DNA from: SZUA-37 sp964472525
GTDB lineage: Bacteria > Pseudomonadota > Gammaproteobacteria > UBA6429 > Thiohalophilaceae
Length of the DNA: 64,000 nt
Assembly (NCBI GenBank): GCA_964472525.1
Contig: CAYYLL010000005.1
Location: 69,447-133,446, forward strand
Reading direction: 5' to 3'
Position 1 is the first letter of the stretch. Each line of letters starts with the position of its first letter. A program made the translations under genes and the position numbers. This document shows positions 9,007 through 17,002 of the stretch, piece after piece. Under the pieces are notes generated by a model that was not told the DNA's origin, did no database searches, and saw only the letters and a program-made list of their open reading frames with translations.

Positions 9007-9687
9007 TTAATCGTATAGTTTGACTAGTCGGCTAGGCGGCACACCTAAAAAATACAGCAAACGCAAGAACCACATTAATAAAATGGTTTGTAGATAACCA
9101 TGTATTTCCCAACGGCGACTTGATGATATAACGGCTTCACTCACACACGCAGGACGAGATAGTTTCTTTAGGTTTTTAGATAGTGCAATATCTTCCATTA
9201 AAGGAATATCTTTAAAACCATGGATAAGCTCAAAAGATTTTTTATATGTAAAAATAACTTGGTCACCCGTAGCAATACCAGAAAGGCGGGAACGTAGATT
9301 CATAAAAAATTCAATCATACGCAAAAAAACATGCGTACCACTTAATTTTATTTTAAAAAATCCCCACTGTTTATTTTGTAAAGCTACTAGTATAAGTTGC
9401 TCAAGCTCAACGGGGACCAACGTATCAGCATGTAAAAAAACAAGTATGTTATTCGAAGCCTGTTTCGCTCCCATGTTCATTTGTTTTGCACGCCCTTTGT
9501 CTGAATTCAATACTTTAGTTGCGTATTGATTACAAATAGAAAGAGTTTTATCGGTACTACCTCCATCAACAATAATAATTTCATGTCCATTAGCTTTTAA
9601 AGCTGAAAGTCTAGACAAGGTTTTATTGATTGAACATGCTTCATTCAGCGTTGGTATAATAATCGAAAGGTGCGATGCTGGAATAAT
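9007..9687 (-). CDS. TIGR04283-type arsenosugar biosynthesis glycosyltransferase; start codon unclear
   Basis: A GT-A family-2 glycosyltransferase. The first ATG/GTG/TTG is a TTG at 9618, but the conserved first strand SIIIPTLNEA is encoded upstream of it in the same frame (9637-9666). It follows directly on the ArsM stop TAA (9691-9693), with no ATG, GTG or TTG between. The codons after the stop read N-I-I-P-A-S-H-L before the motif, so initiation at an ATT (9687 or 9684), stop read-through or a sequence error must explain it. Later motifs IIIVDGGSTDKT, VFLHADT and GATG-like SGIATGDQVIF are intact. The catalytic domain therefore looks functional if started upstream. Role by context: a glycosyl transfer in arsenosugar formation. 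Confidence 0.82.
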   Translation of the reverse strand: MIPASHLSIIIPTLNEACSINKTLSRLSALKANGHEIIIVDGGSTDKTLSICNQYATKVLNSDKGRAKQMNMGAKQASNNILVFLHADTLVPVELEQLILVALQNKQWGFFKIKLSGTHVFLRMIEFFMNLRSRLSGIATGDQVIFTYKKSFELIHGFKDIPLMEDIALSKNLKKLSRPACVSEAVISSSRRWEIHGYLQTILLMWFLRLLYFLGVPPSRLVKLYD

Positions 9688-9690
9688 ATT

Positions 9691-10824
9691 TTACCCACAG
9701 AAAGAGCTAGAGGCGGGTTTATTTCCAGAACCAACGCTCGAACCAATTTTAGAGTCAGCAATAGCTCGCACAGTAAAGAGTGAGTCTACCCACGTAGAGG
9801 CACAACAGGGGCTTTTCTCTGGTTCGATAAAAATGAAATCTTTGACTAACGTGCTATAACGTAGTGCATTAAAATGAACATCACTGACTGCAATACGATC
9901 GCCGCGATCAAAAACATAGCCCTTGTCATCCGTTACAGATGCAAATGCTCCTTTATACATTACCGTATGGCCTGCGTCTAAGGCCGTCGATTGTTCAGGC
10001 TTAACTGCTGTTAATGTCACTGAACGGAACTCAATATTATTAATTATTTTCCAAGGTGTGTTATCCCATTTATCATAGGCAACCGAATAAAAACCAGCAT
10101 CAATGAACTTTTGCAAAAATTCTTTTTCTTGAAAAACCCCTGAAATACAGCCACTCCATAGCTCTGGATCGGCTTTCATTTCGTCCGGTACAAATTCATC
10201 ACTGATAATATCAGAAATAGCAACCCGACCACCGGGTTTTAAAACTCGAAATATTTCAGTGATCAGTTGTAATTTTTGCGTGTCATCCACTAAGTTTAAT
10301 ACACAATTCGAAACGATTAAATCAATTGAGTTATCAGCAATAAGAGGCTGATTATGCTTTTGTTTTATTTGCCATGCATCAAATTTTTCCAGATCATCTT
10401 TATTTTGTACCGGGTGTTCCTTTAAATAAATATCGGCTGCGTTTAAATCTAGAGCTAAATCCTGAATGTGTCCATAATGAAAATTGACACGGTCACCACC
10501 AATTTTATCTGCCATCTCCTGCTTGTATTTTTGTGCTAGATTTAACATGTCCTGATTCATATCCAAACCAATCACATGACCCAACTCTCCCACTAATTGA
10601 GCCGCAATATAACAAATTTTCCCACCACCACTGCCTAGATCAAGGACTGTATCACCTCCACGTACATAGCGTGATGGATCACCACAACCATAATCACGCT
10701 CCAAAATTTCCTTGGGTAAAATTTTTAATAAGTCGGTATTATAATCAACCGGGCAGCACAGATCGGCTTGCTGTGCCTTTGCACCTTCTGAATAACGTTC
10801 TAATACAGATGACTTTACGTCCAT
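9691..10824 (-). CDS. arsM: Arsenite S-adenosylmethionine methyltransferase (ArsM)
   Basis: A 377-residue class I methyltransferase. The SAM-binding motif is VLDLGSGGGK (about 60-69), followed by GLDMNQDML. Cysteines at residues 71, 174 (VSNCVLNLV) and 226 (SGCISGVFQ) match the three arsenic-binding cysteines known from algal ArsM. There is also a CC pair at 23-24 and another in the C-terminal part (KSPCCAST). It methylates trivalent arsenic in the cytosol. It starts 16 bases after arsS ends and is followed in frame, straight after its TAA, by the glycosyltransferase. The tail ends SSSFCG. Confidence 0.92.
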   Translation of the reverse strand: MDVKSSVLERYSEGAKAQQADLCCPVDYNTDLLKILPKEILERDYGCGDPSRYVRGGDTVLDLGSGGGKICYIAAQLVGELGHVIGLDMNQDMLNLAQKYKQEMADKIGGDRVNFHYGHIQDLALDLNAADIYLKEHPVQNKDDLEKFDAWQIKQKHNQPLIADNSIDLIVSNCVLNLVDDTQKLQLITEIFRVLKPGGRVAISDIISDEFVPDEMKADPELWSGCISGVFQEKEFLQKFIDAGFYSVAYDKWDNTPWKIINNIEFRSVTLTAVKPEQSTALDAGHTVMYKGAFASVTDDKGYVFDRGDRIAVSDVHFNALRYSTLVKDFIFIEPEKSPCCASTWVDSLFTVRAIADSKIGSSVGSGNKPASSSFCG

Positions 10825-10840
10825 TACTTCAACTCCAAAT

Positions 10841-11806
10841 TTAATCTAATAGTGCCCCACCACAACTGCTACCCTGCCCAGCTGTACAGCCGTAACAATG
10901 GTCAGCAATGTAAATGGGTAATTCGTTCAAGGTATCGTTATCAATAGAATCCAGATGTAATTTCTGGTTTGATGTATCTTTAATCGGTAAGTTTAGCATT
11001 TGGTTGAAGTCACAGTCATATAAATAACCTTGCCAGTCAACACTTACCATTGAACAGCACATAACCGTGGATAAATTAGTTGGTTGATATGCAGACTTTA
11101 ATAACAACATGTATTCTTCAAAGGTGCCTTTTGATAAAAGCGTACTACCAAAACGTTTAATCGGCATATTGGTAATAGTATATAAAGCATTAAACACGAT
11201 ACCATGATCGCTCAATAATTTTTCTTTATAATCACGTTCCAAATCTTGTTGCGATGGTGGTAAAAATGCACCGCCCGGATTATAAACTAGGTTAAGCTGC
11301 AACGCTGAGTTAGCTTGCCCGTATCCGAGGTCATTTAACATTTTTAAACCTTGTAAACTTTTTTTATAAACACCCTTACCACGTTGGCCATCAACATTGC
11401 CTTCAGTATAGCAGGGTAATGAAGCAATCACTTCAACTTTATTGGTCGCTAAAAAATTTGCTAAATCTTCCTGCCCCGGTTCAGTTAAAATAGTTAAATT
11501 ACACCTATCCATAATATGTACGGACATATTTGTAGCCTGTTCGACTAAATAACGAAACTCAGGATTAAGTTCAGGCGCACCACCGGTTAAATCAAGATTA
11601 TTAACCTTTAGTTTCTCAATAGCTTGCAGTACGGAACCAATCGTTTCTCTGGTCATCACTTCTTTTCGATTAGGCCCGGCATTGACGTGACAATGTAAGC
11701 ATTGCTGGTTGCATTTATAGCCCAAATTAACCTGCAAGGTTTCAAGCTTTTGTCGTGAAATGGAAGGAAAATCGGAAGGTAATAATTTATCTAGGGTCTC
11801 AAGCAT
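10841..11806 (-). CDS. arsS: Arsenosugar biosynthesis radical SAM protein ArsS
   Basis: A 321-residue radical SAM enzyme. The iron-sulfur motif CNQQCLHC (C32, C36, C39) sits early, after LETLQVNLGY; the glycine-rich LDLTGGAPELNP stretch follows. The C-terminal domain carries cysteine clusters (MCCSMVSVDW, YDCDFNQM, HCYGCTAGQGSSCGG) typical of the ArsS C-terminal region. Known ArsS proteins act after ArsM to attach a deoxyadenosyl group to dimethylarsenic, giving arsenosugar precursors. First gene of the four-gene operon; I could not place a promoter or an ArsR-type operator in the upstream gap with confidence. Confidence 0.93.
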   Translation of the reverse strand: MLETLDKLLPSDFPSISRQKLETLQVNLGYKCNQQCLHCHVNAGPNRKEVMTRETIGSVLQAIEKLKVNNLDLTGGAPELNPEFRYLVEQATNMSVHIMDRCNLTILTEPGQEDLANFLATNKVEVIASLPCYTEGNVDGQRGKGVYKKSLQGLKMLNDLGYGQANSALQLNLVYNPGGAFLPPSQQDLERDYKEKLLSDHGIVFNALYTITNMPIKRFGSTLLSKGTFEEYMLLLKSAYQPTNLSTVMCCSMVSVDWQGYLYDCDFNQMLNLPIKDTSNQKLHLDSIDNDTLNELPIYIADHCYGCTAGQGSSCGGALLD

Positions 11807-11901
11807 TTTAATTCATTTTAACTTTTAATTTAACGTACTACGACACAGGCAAACTAAAATAGTTCATACAAAATAACCAGTCAGCATCAAAAACAATATT
11901 A

Positions 11902-11931
11902 GAATATACTAAAATTATACTCTATAATTGC
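11902..11931 (+). promoter_or_regulatory. Putative sigma-70 promoter for the 74-residue membrane protein
   Basis: TTAGAA (11902-11907) and a perfect TATAAT (11926-11931) are separated by 18 bases. The site lies in the 225-base divergent gap between arsS and the small plus-strand gene at 12032. No experimental support; the match to consensus is the only basis. Confidence 0.45.
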
Positions 11932-12031
11932 CCCCTTTCACTAATAGCAGGGTTATTCATGCTCATACTATGGATGAAAATACTTCAAATTGAACTTATT
12001 AACATTATGACACACAAAACAGGAGTAGACC

Positions 12032-12256
12032 ATGCGTTGGATACAGTCCCTAAGTTGGCCTATTATTATCTTATTGGTTGCCACCCTAGGCTTGGCACCC
12101 TTTAAACCTGAGCCACACATAGTTGAAAAAATCACTATGTTGCTCAACGGACACTTAAGTAAACCGATTGATATTTTTGATTTATTTCTACACGGTACAC
12201 CTTGGGTATTGTTTACTTTAAAAGTAGGTAGTTTGTTATTTCCAGTAAAAAAATAA
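12032..12256 (+). CDS. Small inner-membrane protein (often annotated RND transporter-like)
   Basis: A 74-residue protein with a good ribosome site (AGGAG, 6 bases before ATG) and two hydrophobic segments at about 6-24 and 50-70. Proteins of this kind (MRW start, LGLAPF, PEPHIVEK, PIDIFDLFLHG) recur in gammaproteobacteria as a short conserved family, sometimes labelled RND transporter although far too short for one. The PIDIFDLFLHGTPW stretch is the most distinctive part. Function unknown; it stands alone here. Confidence 0.75.
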   Translation: MRWIQSLSWPIIILLVATLGLAPFKPEPHIVEKITMLLNGHLSKPIDIFDLFLHGTPWVLFTLKVGSLLFPVKK

Positions 12257-12371
12257 ACCAACCATCAACCTTAAGATAAAATAAAAGCACCGGTGGGTGT
12301 GATGTGCGAATATGATACGATCAATATCACGGTAAAACTACGGTTAAAACTTTTAAACAGGTGCCACTATT

Positions 12372-12812
12372 ATGAAAAATCAAAGCTTATTCTCTTTTGG
12401 CCCCGGTATAAATCCCTTTTACCTTATTGATAAATGGCTAAATCCATACGCTTATAACGAACGCATTACATTAAAAGACAAGCCTTTATCCATTGAATGG
12501 ACTAAACGTGCACAGCGTGAGTTCATAAAAAAAAACAGTCCTCTCATTGTTGAAATGCAATTATATTTTTCATGTGTGGTTAAAAAACGGGTTTTATTTA
12601 CAGATAATGCCAACTTTAACAGTGCTACGGTTAACGATAATTTGAGTGTTGCTTTTCATCCAGTTGAATCAGCTTCCTGTGACCCCATTGAATTTGCAAA
12701 AAATTTTCCCGAAAAAAGAAGATTTGATTCTAGTGCCTCACAAAAAATGCACCCTAAACAATTAAAAATAGATTACAAGAATCAAATATGGCAAGGTGAG
12801 TTTAGTATTTAA
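12372..12812 (+). CDS. Hypothetical protein
   Basis: A 146-residue soluble protein with no signal peptide or membrane segment and no motif that I recognise. It has an AGGTG ribosome site about 9 bases before the ATG and codon use like its neighbours. Notable stretches are FSFGPGINPFYLIDKWLNPY near the start, an acidic-basic middle region and a C-terminal IDYKNQIWQGEF. It looks like a real gene because the frame is open across nearly the whole interval and no competing frame exists. It precedes rluA by 85 bases. Confidence 0.65.
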   Translation: MKNQSLFSFGPGINPFYLIDKWLNPYAYNERITLKDKPLSIEWTKRAQREFIKKNSPLIVEMQLYFSCVVKKRVLFTDNANFNSATVNDNLSVAFHPVESASCDPIEFAKNFPEKRRFDSSASQKMHPKQLKIDYKNQIWQGEFSI

Positions 12813-12897
12813 GATCACGGCGGTACGTTATTGCATTTTATATTTTCAATTAAGGAAAATATTGTCACAAGGAAGATACCTTAAGATATAATATGGT

Positions 12898-13557
12898 ATG
12901 CCAATTACCCTTCCTTATTCACCGCCTTTAGACCAACCGGATATTTTATATATTGATAGTGATATCATCGTTGTCAATAAGCCCGCGGGGTTATTGAGTG
13001 TACCGGGGCGAGGCGAAGACAAACAGGATTGTCTGATTTCCAGAATACACGCAAGCCATCCTGATGCACTCATCGTGCATCGGCTTGATATGCCAACATC
13101 TGGTATTTTAATCCTCGCCAGAAATTCTGATACACATCGGCAACTCAGCAAACAATTTGAAACAAGAAATATTACAAAACAATACACGGCAATGGTACAA
13201 GGCTGTGTTAAAGAACAACAGGGCGAAATAAATTTGCCGTTACTAACCGACTGGCCTAATCGCCCTAAACAAAAAGTAGACTACGAACAAGGTAAACCTT
13301 CGTTAACCTGTTATGAAATTTTATCAGTCAATACAAAAGAACAGACTACACGTTTAAAACTAACTCCCATTACCGGCCGCTCGCACCAATTAAGAGTACA
13401 TCTATTATCCATTGGGCATATTATTATCGGAGATGGACTTTATTCTGAAGTTGAAGCCGCTAAAAATAAACGATTACACCTACATGCCAACAAAATTGTA
13501 TTTTTACATCCATCAACAAATAAAACCATCGTCATCAAGAGTGCTTGTCCTTTTTAA
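12898..13557 (+). CDS. rluA: RluA family pseudouridine synthase
   Basis: A 219-residue protein with no S4 domain, the short RluA form. The opening ILYIDSDIIVVNKPAGLLSV and the catalytic motif HRLDMPTSG (aspartate 64) are characteristic; RSHQLRVHLLSIGHIIIGD is the later conserved motif. RluA converts uridine to pseudouridine in 23S rRNA (position 746) and several tRNAs (position 32) in E. coli. The SVPGR sequence after NKPAGLL favours RluA over RluC/RluD. Its end overlaps the convergent hydrolase gene by 23 bases. Confidence 0.9.
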   Translation: MPITLPYSPPLDQPDILYIDSDIIVVNKPAGLLSVPGRGEDKQDCLISRIHASHPDALIVHRLDMPTSGILILARNSDTHRQLSKQFETRNITKQYTAMVQGCVKEQQGEINLPLLTDWPNRPKQKVDYEQGKPSLTCYEILSVNTKEQTTRLKLTPITGRSHQLRVHLLSIGHIIIGDGLYSEVEAAKNKRLHLHANKIVFLHPSTNKTIVIKSACPF

Positions 13558-14290
13558 AAGAAAAGACATTATTGTCAAGTAAGGTCTGCCATAGTTTTTT
13601 CCAAACAATCCAGTTATGTCCACCTTGTTTCGTGAATACATGACCTTGATTGAGCAATGAAGCCAGTAAACGATGGGTATCATTAAATCTGTCACTATCT
13701 CCATAAGCCAAAAATAGTTTTGGATGCTCTTTACTTCGTGTCTCGGCAATTAAATAACGCCATAATCGTACTGTTTTATTAATACTTTTCTCGTGTTTTT
13801 CAGACCATACTAAAGGTTGTTTATTTAACAGCAAACCTTCAATATCATGTTTTTCTCCCAGATAAGGCGCAATAAGCACAATACCCTTAATATTACCGGC
13901 AAAAGTTTTTTCATAAATAATGGAGTTTAAACCACCAAGAGAAACACCAACTAACCATATGTTTTCATACCCCTGCCGAATAGCCGGTGCAATAATTTCA
14001 TTCTGTATACGCTCAGCAATATTGCCCGCAGCAACATAGGCAAAACGAGTATCGGCTAAAATAATATCAACACTCGAATATTGTTGTTGAAACATCTGAA
14101 CAAAATTATGATCTGTAAAGTCTGTTCCGGGGCTATTAATACCGGGGAACATCACAACGAGATCAGGCGTTGGTTTCCCGCTAATAATTTTTTTTAACGT
14201 TAAAGGTAATTGACTATCACCATTAGATGAACAAGCAAGCAATATAATACTAAACAATAAAACAAGTGAACTTTTAAGTGGATTTAACAT
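13535..14290 (-). CDS. Alpha/beta hydrolase-fold lipoprotein
   Basis: A 251-residue protein with a lipoprotein signal peptide (LLFSIILLAC, lipobox cysteine 20). The hydrolase nucleophile elbow GVSLGG (serine 117) and a late histidine in QGGHNWIVW complete a likely catalytic triad, with an aspartate near AYGDSDRF. Substrate unknown; it is probably anchored to the inner or outer membrane facing the periplasm. Convergent with rluA, overlapping it by 23 bases. Confidence 0.8.
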   Translation of the reverse strand: MLNPLKSSLVLLFSIILLACSSNGDSQLPLTLKKIISGKPTPDLVVMFPGINSPGTDFTDHNFVQMFQQQYSSVDIILADTRFAYVAAGNIAERIQNEIIAPAIRQGYENIWLVGVSLGGLNSIIYEKTFAGNIKGIVLIAPYLGEKHDIEGLLLNKQPLVWSEKHEKSINKTVRLWRYLIAETRSKEHPKLFLAYGDSDRFNDTHRLLASLLNQGHVFTKQGGHNWIVWKKLWQTLLDNNVFSFKKDKHS

Positions 14291-14469
14291 GATGCCCTCA
14301 ATACAAACAGGTTATCGCCTGCAAAAGATTATGTATACTAATAAATTAGACCATTAAACCAATCAAAGTTTATAATATTTCCTTCTCAAAGACCCGCATA
14401 CATCGTTTATCTGCTATTATACGCTAATATTTTCAATATCATTACTCCCCACAACCCTATCGAGCTAGA

Positions 14470-15852
14470 ATGACAACAACAGATTTTTCATCCCTGCCCC
14501 TATCCAACGAATTTTTAGATAATATTAAGTCATTGGGCTACGAGATGATGACCCCAATCCAAGCCCAAAGCATTCTCCCAATACTAGATGGGAAAGACTT
14601 ATTGGCTCAGGCAAAAACCGGTAGTGGTAAAACAGCAGCTTTTGCTATTGGTGTATTGCATAGACTGGAACCTAAAACTTATCAAACACAAGCACTGATA
14701 CTTTGCCCTACGCGTGAATTAGCCGATCAGGTCAGTAAAGAAGTACGTCGTTTGGCACGCGCCATTCCAAACACCAAAATTATTAGCTTATGTGGTGGTA
14801 AACCCATTGCGCCACAATTTGCATCACTGGAACATAATCCTCATATCGTTGTAGGTACACCGGGACGGGTCTTAAAGCATTTACAAAAAGGTTCTTTACA
14901 ACTAGATAATTTGAATACCTTAATATTGGATGAAGCCGACCGTATGTTAGATATGGGTTTTCAAGAAGACATTCAACGTATTATTAGCTTCACTCCGCCA
15001 CAAAGACAAACTCTGTTATTTTCGGCAACTTACCCGGATGGTATTAAAAAGATCAGTCAAGCTGTACAGAAAAACCCGATTGATATTCGTGTTGAAACCA
15101 CCCATGACAACAACAAAATTAAACAAGTGTTTTATGAAATACAAAAAGGTGAACGAACAAAAACACTTATTGCCTTACTGCAACATTACAAACCTGAATC
15201 AACGGTGGTATTTTGTAATCGAAAACAGCAATGTCAGGAACTGGCTGATGAGTTATGGCAACTAGGTTTTCATGCCCTCGCCTTGCATGGTGACTTGGAA
15301 CAAAAAGACAGAGATCAGGTACTGGTGCAGTTTTCAAATAAAAGTAGTTCGATATTAATTGCAACCGATGTGGCTGCACGTGGGTTGGATATAAAAGATC
15401 TTGAAGCCGTTATTAATTTTGAATTACCCCATGATCCCGAAATACATATTCACCGTATCGGCCGTACGGGTCGAGCAGGTAACGAAGGTTTGGCTTTAAG
15501 TTTGTTTATGGCATCTGAAAGTCCCAAAGTGAATAGCATAGAAGAATATCAAAATGGCGCGGTTAAAGTTAAGAAAACAACATCGCTTAGTCCACGGAAA
15601 AGCTTTAAACCCACTCCATCAATGACAACACTGAGTATTAATGGTGGACGTAAAAATAAAGTTCGTGCAGGTGATATATTAGGAGCCCTAACCGCAACCA
15701 CTCATTTATTAGGAAAACAGATTGGTAAAATTGATATTTTTGAAACGTTTGCCTATGTGGCAGTCGAACGCCCTATCGCCAAACAAGCCTTAATGATTTT
15801 ATCTGAAGGTAAAATAAAAGGTCGCAAGTTTAAGGTAAAAAAACTACGCTAA
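14470..15852 (+). CDS. dbpA: ATP-dependent RNA helicase DbpA
   Basis: A 460-residue DEAD-box helicase. In order: Q motif GYEMMTPIQAQ, motif I AKTGSGKT (about 49-56), TPGRV, DEAD motif LDEADRMLDMGF, SAT motif LFSATYP, and HRIGRTGRAG. The C-terminal 75 residues (KNKVRAGDILGALTA to GRKFKVKKL) form the RRM-like domain that binds hairpin 92 of 23S rRNA in DbpA. This tail distinguishes it from RhlE, SrmB or DeaD. Role: late assembly of the 50S subunit. It is a single gene with its own upstream region. Confidence 0.94.
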   Translation: MTTTDFSSLPLSNEFLDNIKSLGYEMMTPIQAQSILPILDGKDLLAQAKTGSGKTAAFAIGVLHRLEPKTYQTQALILCPTRELADQVSKEVRRLARAIPNTKIISLCGGKPIAPQFASLEHNPHIVVGTPGRVLKHLQKGSLQLDNLNTLILDEADRMLDMGFQEDIQRIISFTPPQRQTLLFSATYPDGIKKISQAVQKNPIDIRVETTHDNNKIKQVFYEIQKGERTKTLIALLQHYKPESTVVFCNRKQQCQELADELWQLGFHALALHGDLEQKDRDQVLVQFSNKSSSILIATDVAARGLDIKDLEAVINFELPHDPEIHIHRIGRTGRAGNEGLALSLFMASESPKVNSIEEYQNGAVKVKKTTSLSPRKSFKPTPSMTTLSINGGRKNKVRAGDILGALTATTHLLGKQIGKIDIFETFAYVAVERPIAKQALMILSEGKIKGRKFKVKKLR

Positions 15853-15992
15853 AAATACCATTGGAACTGTAGGTAATAAAGATAACCCTTCGGCTCTACC
15901 TGTACATAAGCATTAAATAATCAGTCGAGTTATCAATCATCTAACTATAAAAAAGTATACAACCTATTCGTTACACATAGGTCAATTTATTT

Positions 15993-16991
15993 CTATAGAT
16001 AGTTCTTGCTCAAGTATTGCAATGCGCCGTAAAGCCCTACATTTTCATTGAGGATCAATTTAATTTTTATTTTTTTCATATTAGATGTCATTAAACCTTT
16101 ATTTGTAAAGGCATCCATAAAACGCTGCTCCTGTAATTTATCTTTTATCCTAGCTCCAATACCACCAGCAATATAAACTTCGTCTACAGGATAAATATGC
16201 AAGGCCGCATTACCGGCGGCGGCTCCGTATATATCGATAAAACATTCTAATGCTCGTAGACACAATTCATCATTATTCGAAATAGCATATTCTGTTATAA
16301 CCTGTGCAGGATCATTGGTTTTCATTGCTTCTAGTGTTGAAATTGATTGCGAAAAGTCCTGTTGTTCCTGTAAAAAATTATAAATTGTGTACAAACCTCG
16401 ACCCGACAAAATCATTTCCAGACTGACATGCGATTGTTTTTTTTGTAACCATTGAAGTAACTGGCATTGTTGTTCATTTTCAGGAGCAAAACCAACATGA
16501 CCGGCTTCAGTCGAAAAAGCCGCGTAATGATCATTTATCCAAACTCGATGTGCAACACCCAAGCCTGTGCCTGCACCAATCACAACCGCATTAGGTTGAT
16601 TGCTACTATCATTAACTTCACCTTGCTGTAATGTTAACGTGTCCGAATCATTTAATTCCTCTATGCCATAGACAACCGCAATAAAATCATTAATAAGCTT
16701 TACCTTTGGGATCTGAAAGCAGGAACTCAACTCATGTTCTTGGACAACCCAAGGAAGGTTTGTGACTGCCGCCACACCTGATTTAACCGGGCCCGCGACA
16801 GCAAAACAAGCTGCATCTATGTTTGTAGTAATATGATTTTTGTTAGTAAAATCTTCCAGCACTTGAGCGAGGCTGCTAAAGTTGGCACTCGGGTAATTTT
16901 TATGGGCGATAATGCGTCTGTCTTTTTCGTATAAGTCTGCACAAATAATCCGTGTATTCGTACCGCCTATGTCGCCTGCCAATACTTTCAT
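15993..16991 (-). CDS. glk: Glucokinase
   Basis: The frame allows starts at 17006, 16997 and 16991. I choose the ATG at 16991 (MKVLAGDIGGTNTR) because AGGGA lies about 5 bases before it; the other two lack a usable ribosome site. ATP-binding motif GDIGGTNTR, substrate-site region PWVVQEHELS and LINDFIAVVYG, the second nucleotide motif VIGAGTGLGVA, and EAGHVGFAP are all as in bacterial glucokinase. It makes glucose-6-phosphate from glucose and ATP. It lies 11 bases after pgi, in the same operon. Confidence 0.93.
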   Translation of the reverse strand: MKVLAGDIGGTNTRIICADLYEKDRRIIAHKNYPSANFSSLAQVLEDFTNKNHITTNIDAACFAVAGPVKSGVAAVTNLPWVVQEHELSSCFQIPKVKLINDFIAVVYGIEELNDSDTLTLQQGEVNDSSNQPNAVVIGAGTGLGVAHRVWINDHYAAFSTEAGHVGFAPENEQQCQLLQWLQKKQSHVSLEMILSGRGLYTIYNFLQEQQDFSQSISTLEAMKTNDPAQVITEYAISNNDELCLRALECFIDIYGAAAGNAALHIYPVDEVYIAGGIGARIKDKLQEQRFMDAFTNKGLMTSNMKKIKIKLILNENVGLYGALQYLSKNYL

Positions 16992-17002
16992 GTTCATCCC
17001 TG

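Noticed and set aside
11959..12105. Plus-strand frame starting MLILWMKIL upstream of and overlapping the 74-residue gene
   Set aside because: The overlapping frame at 12032 has an AGGAG site and a conserved small-protein pattern; this one does not.
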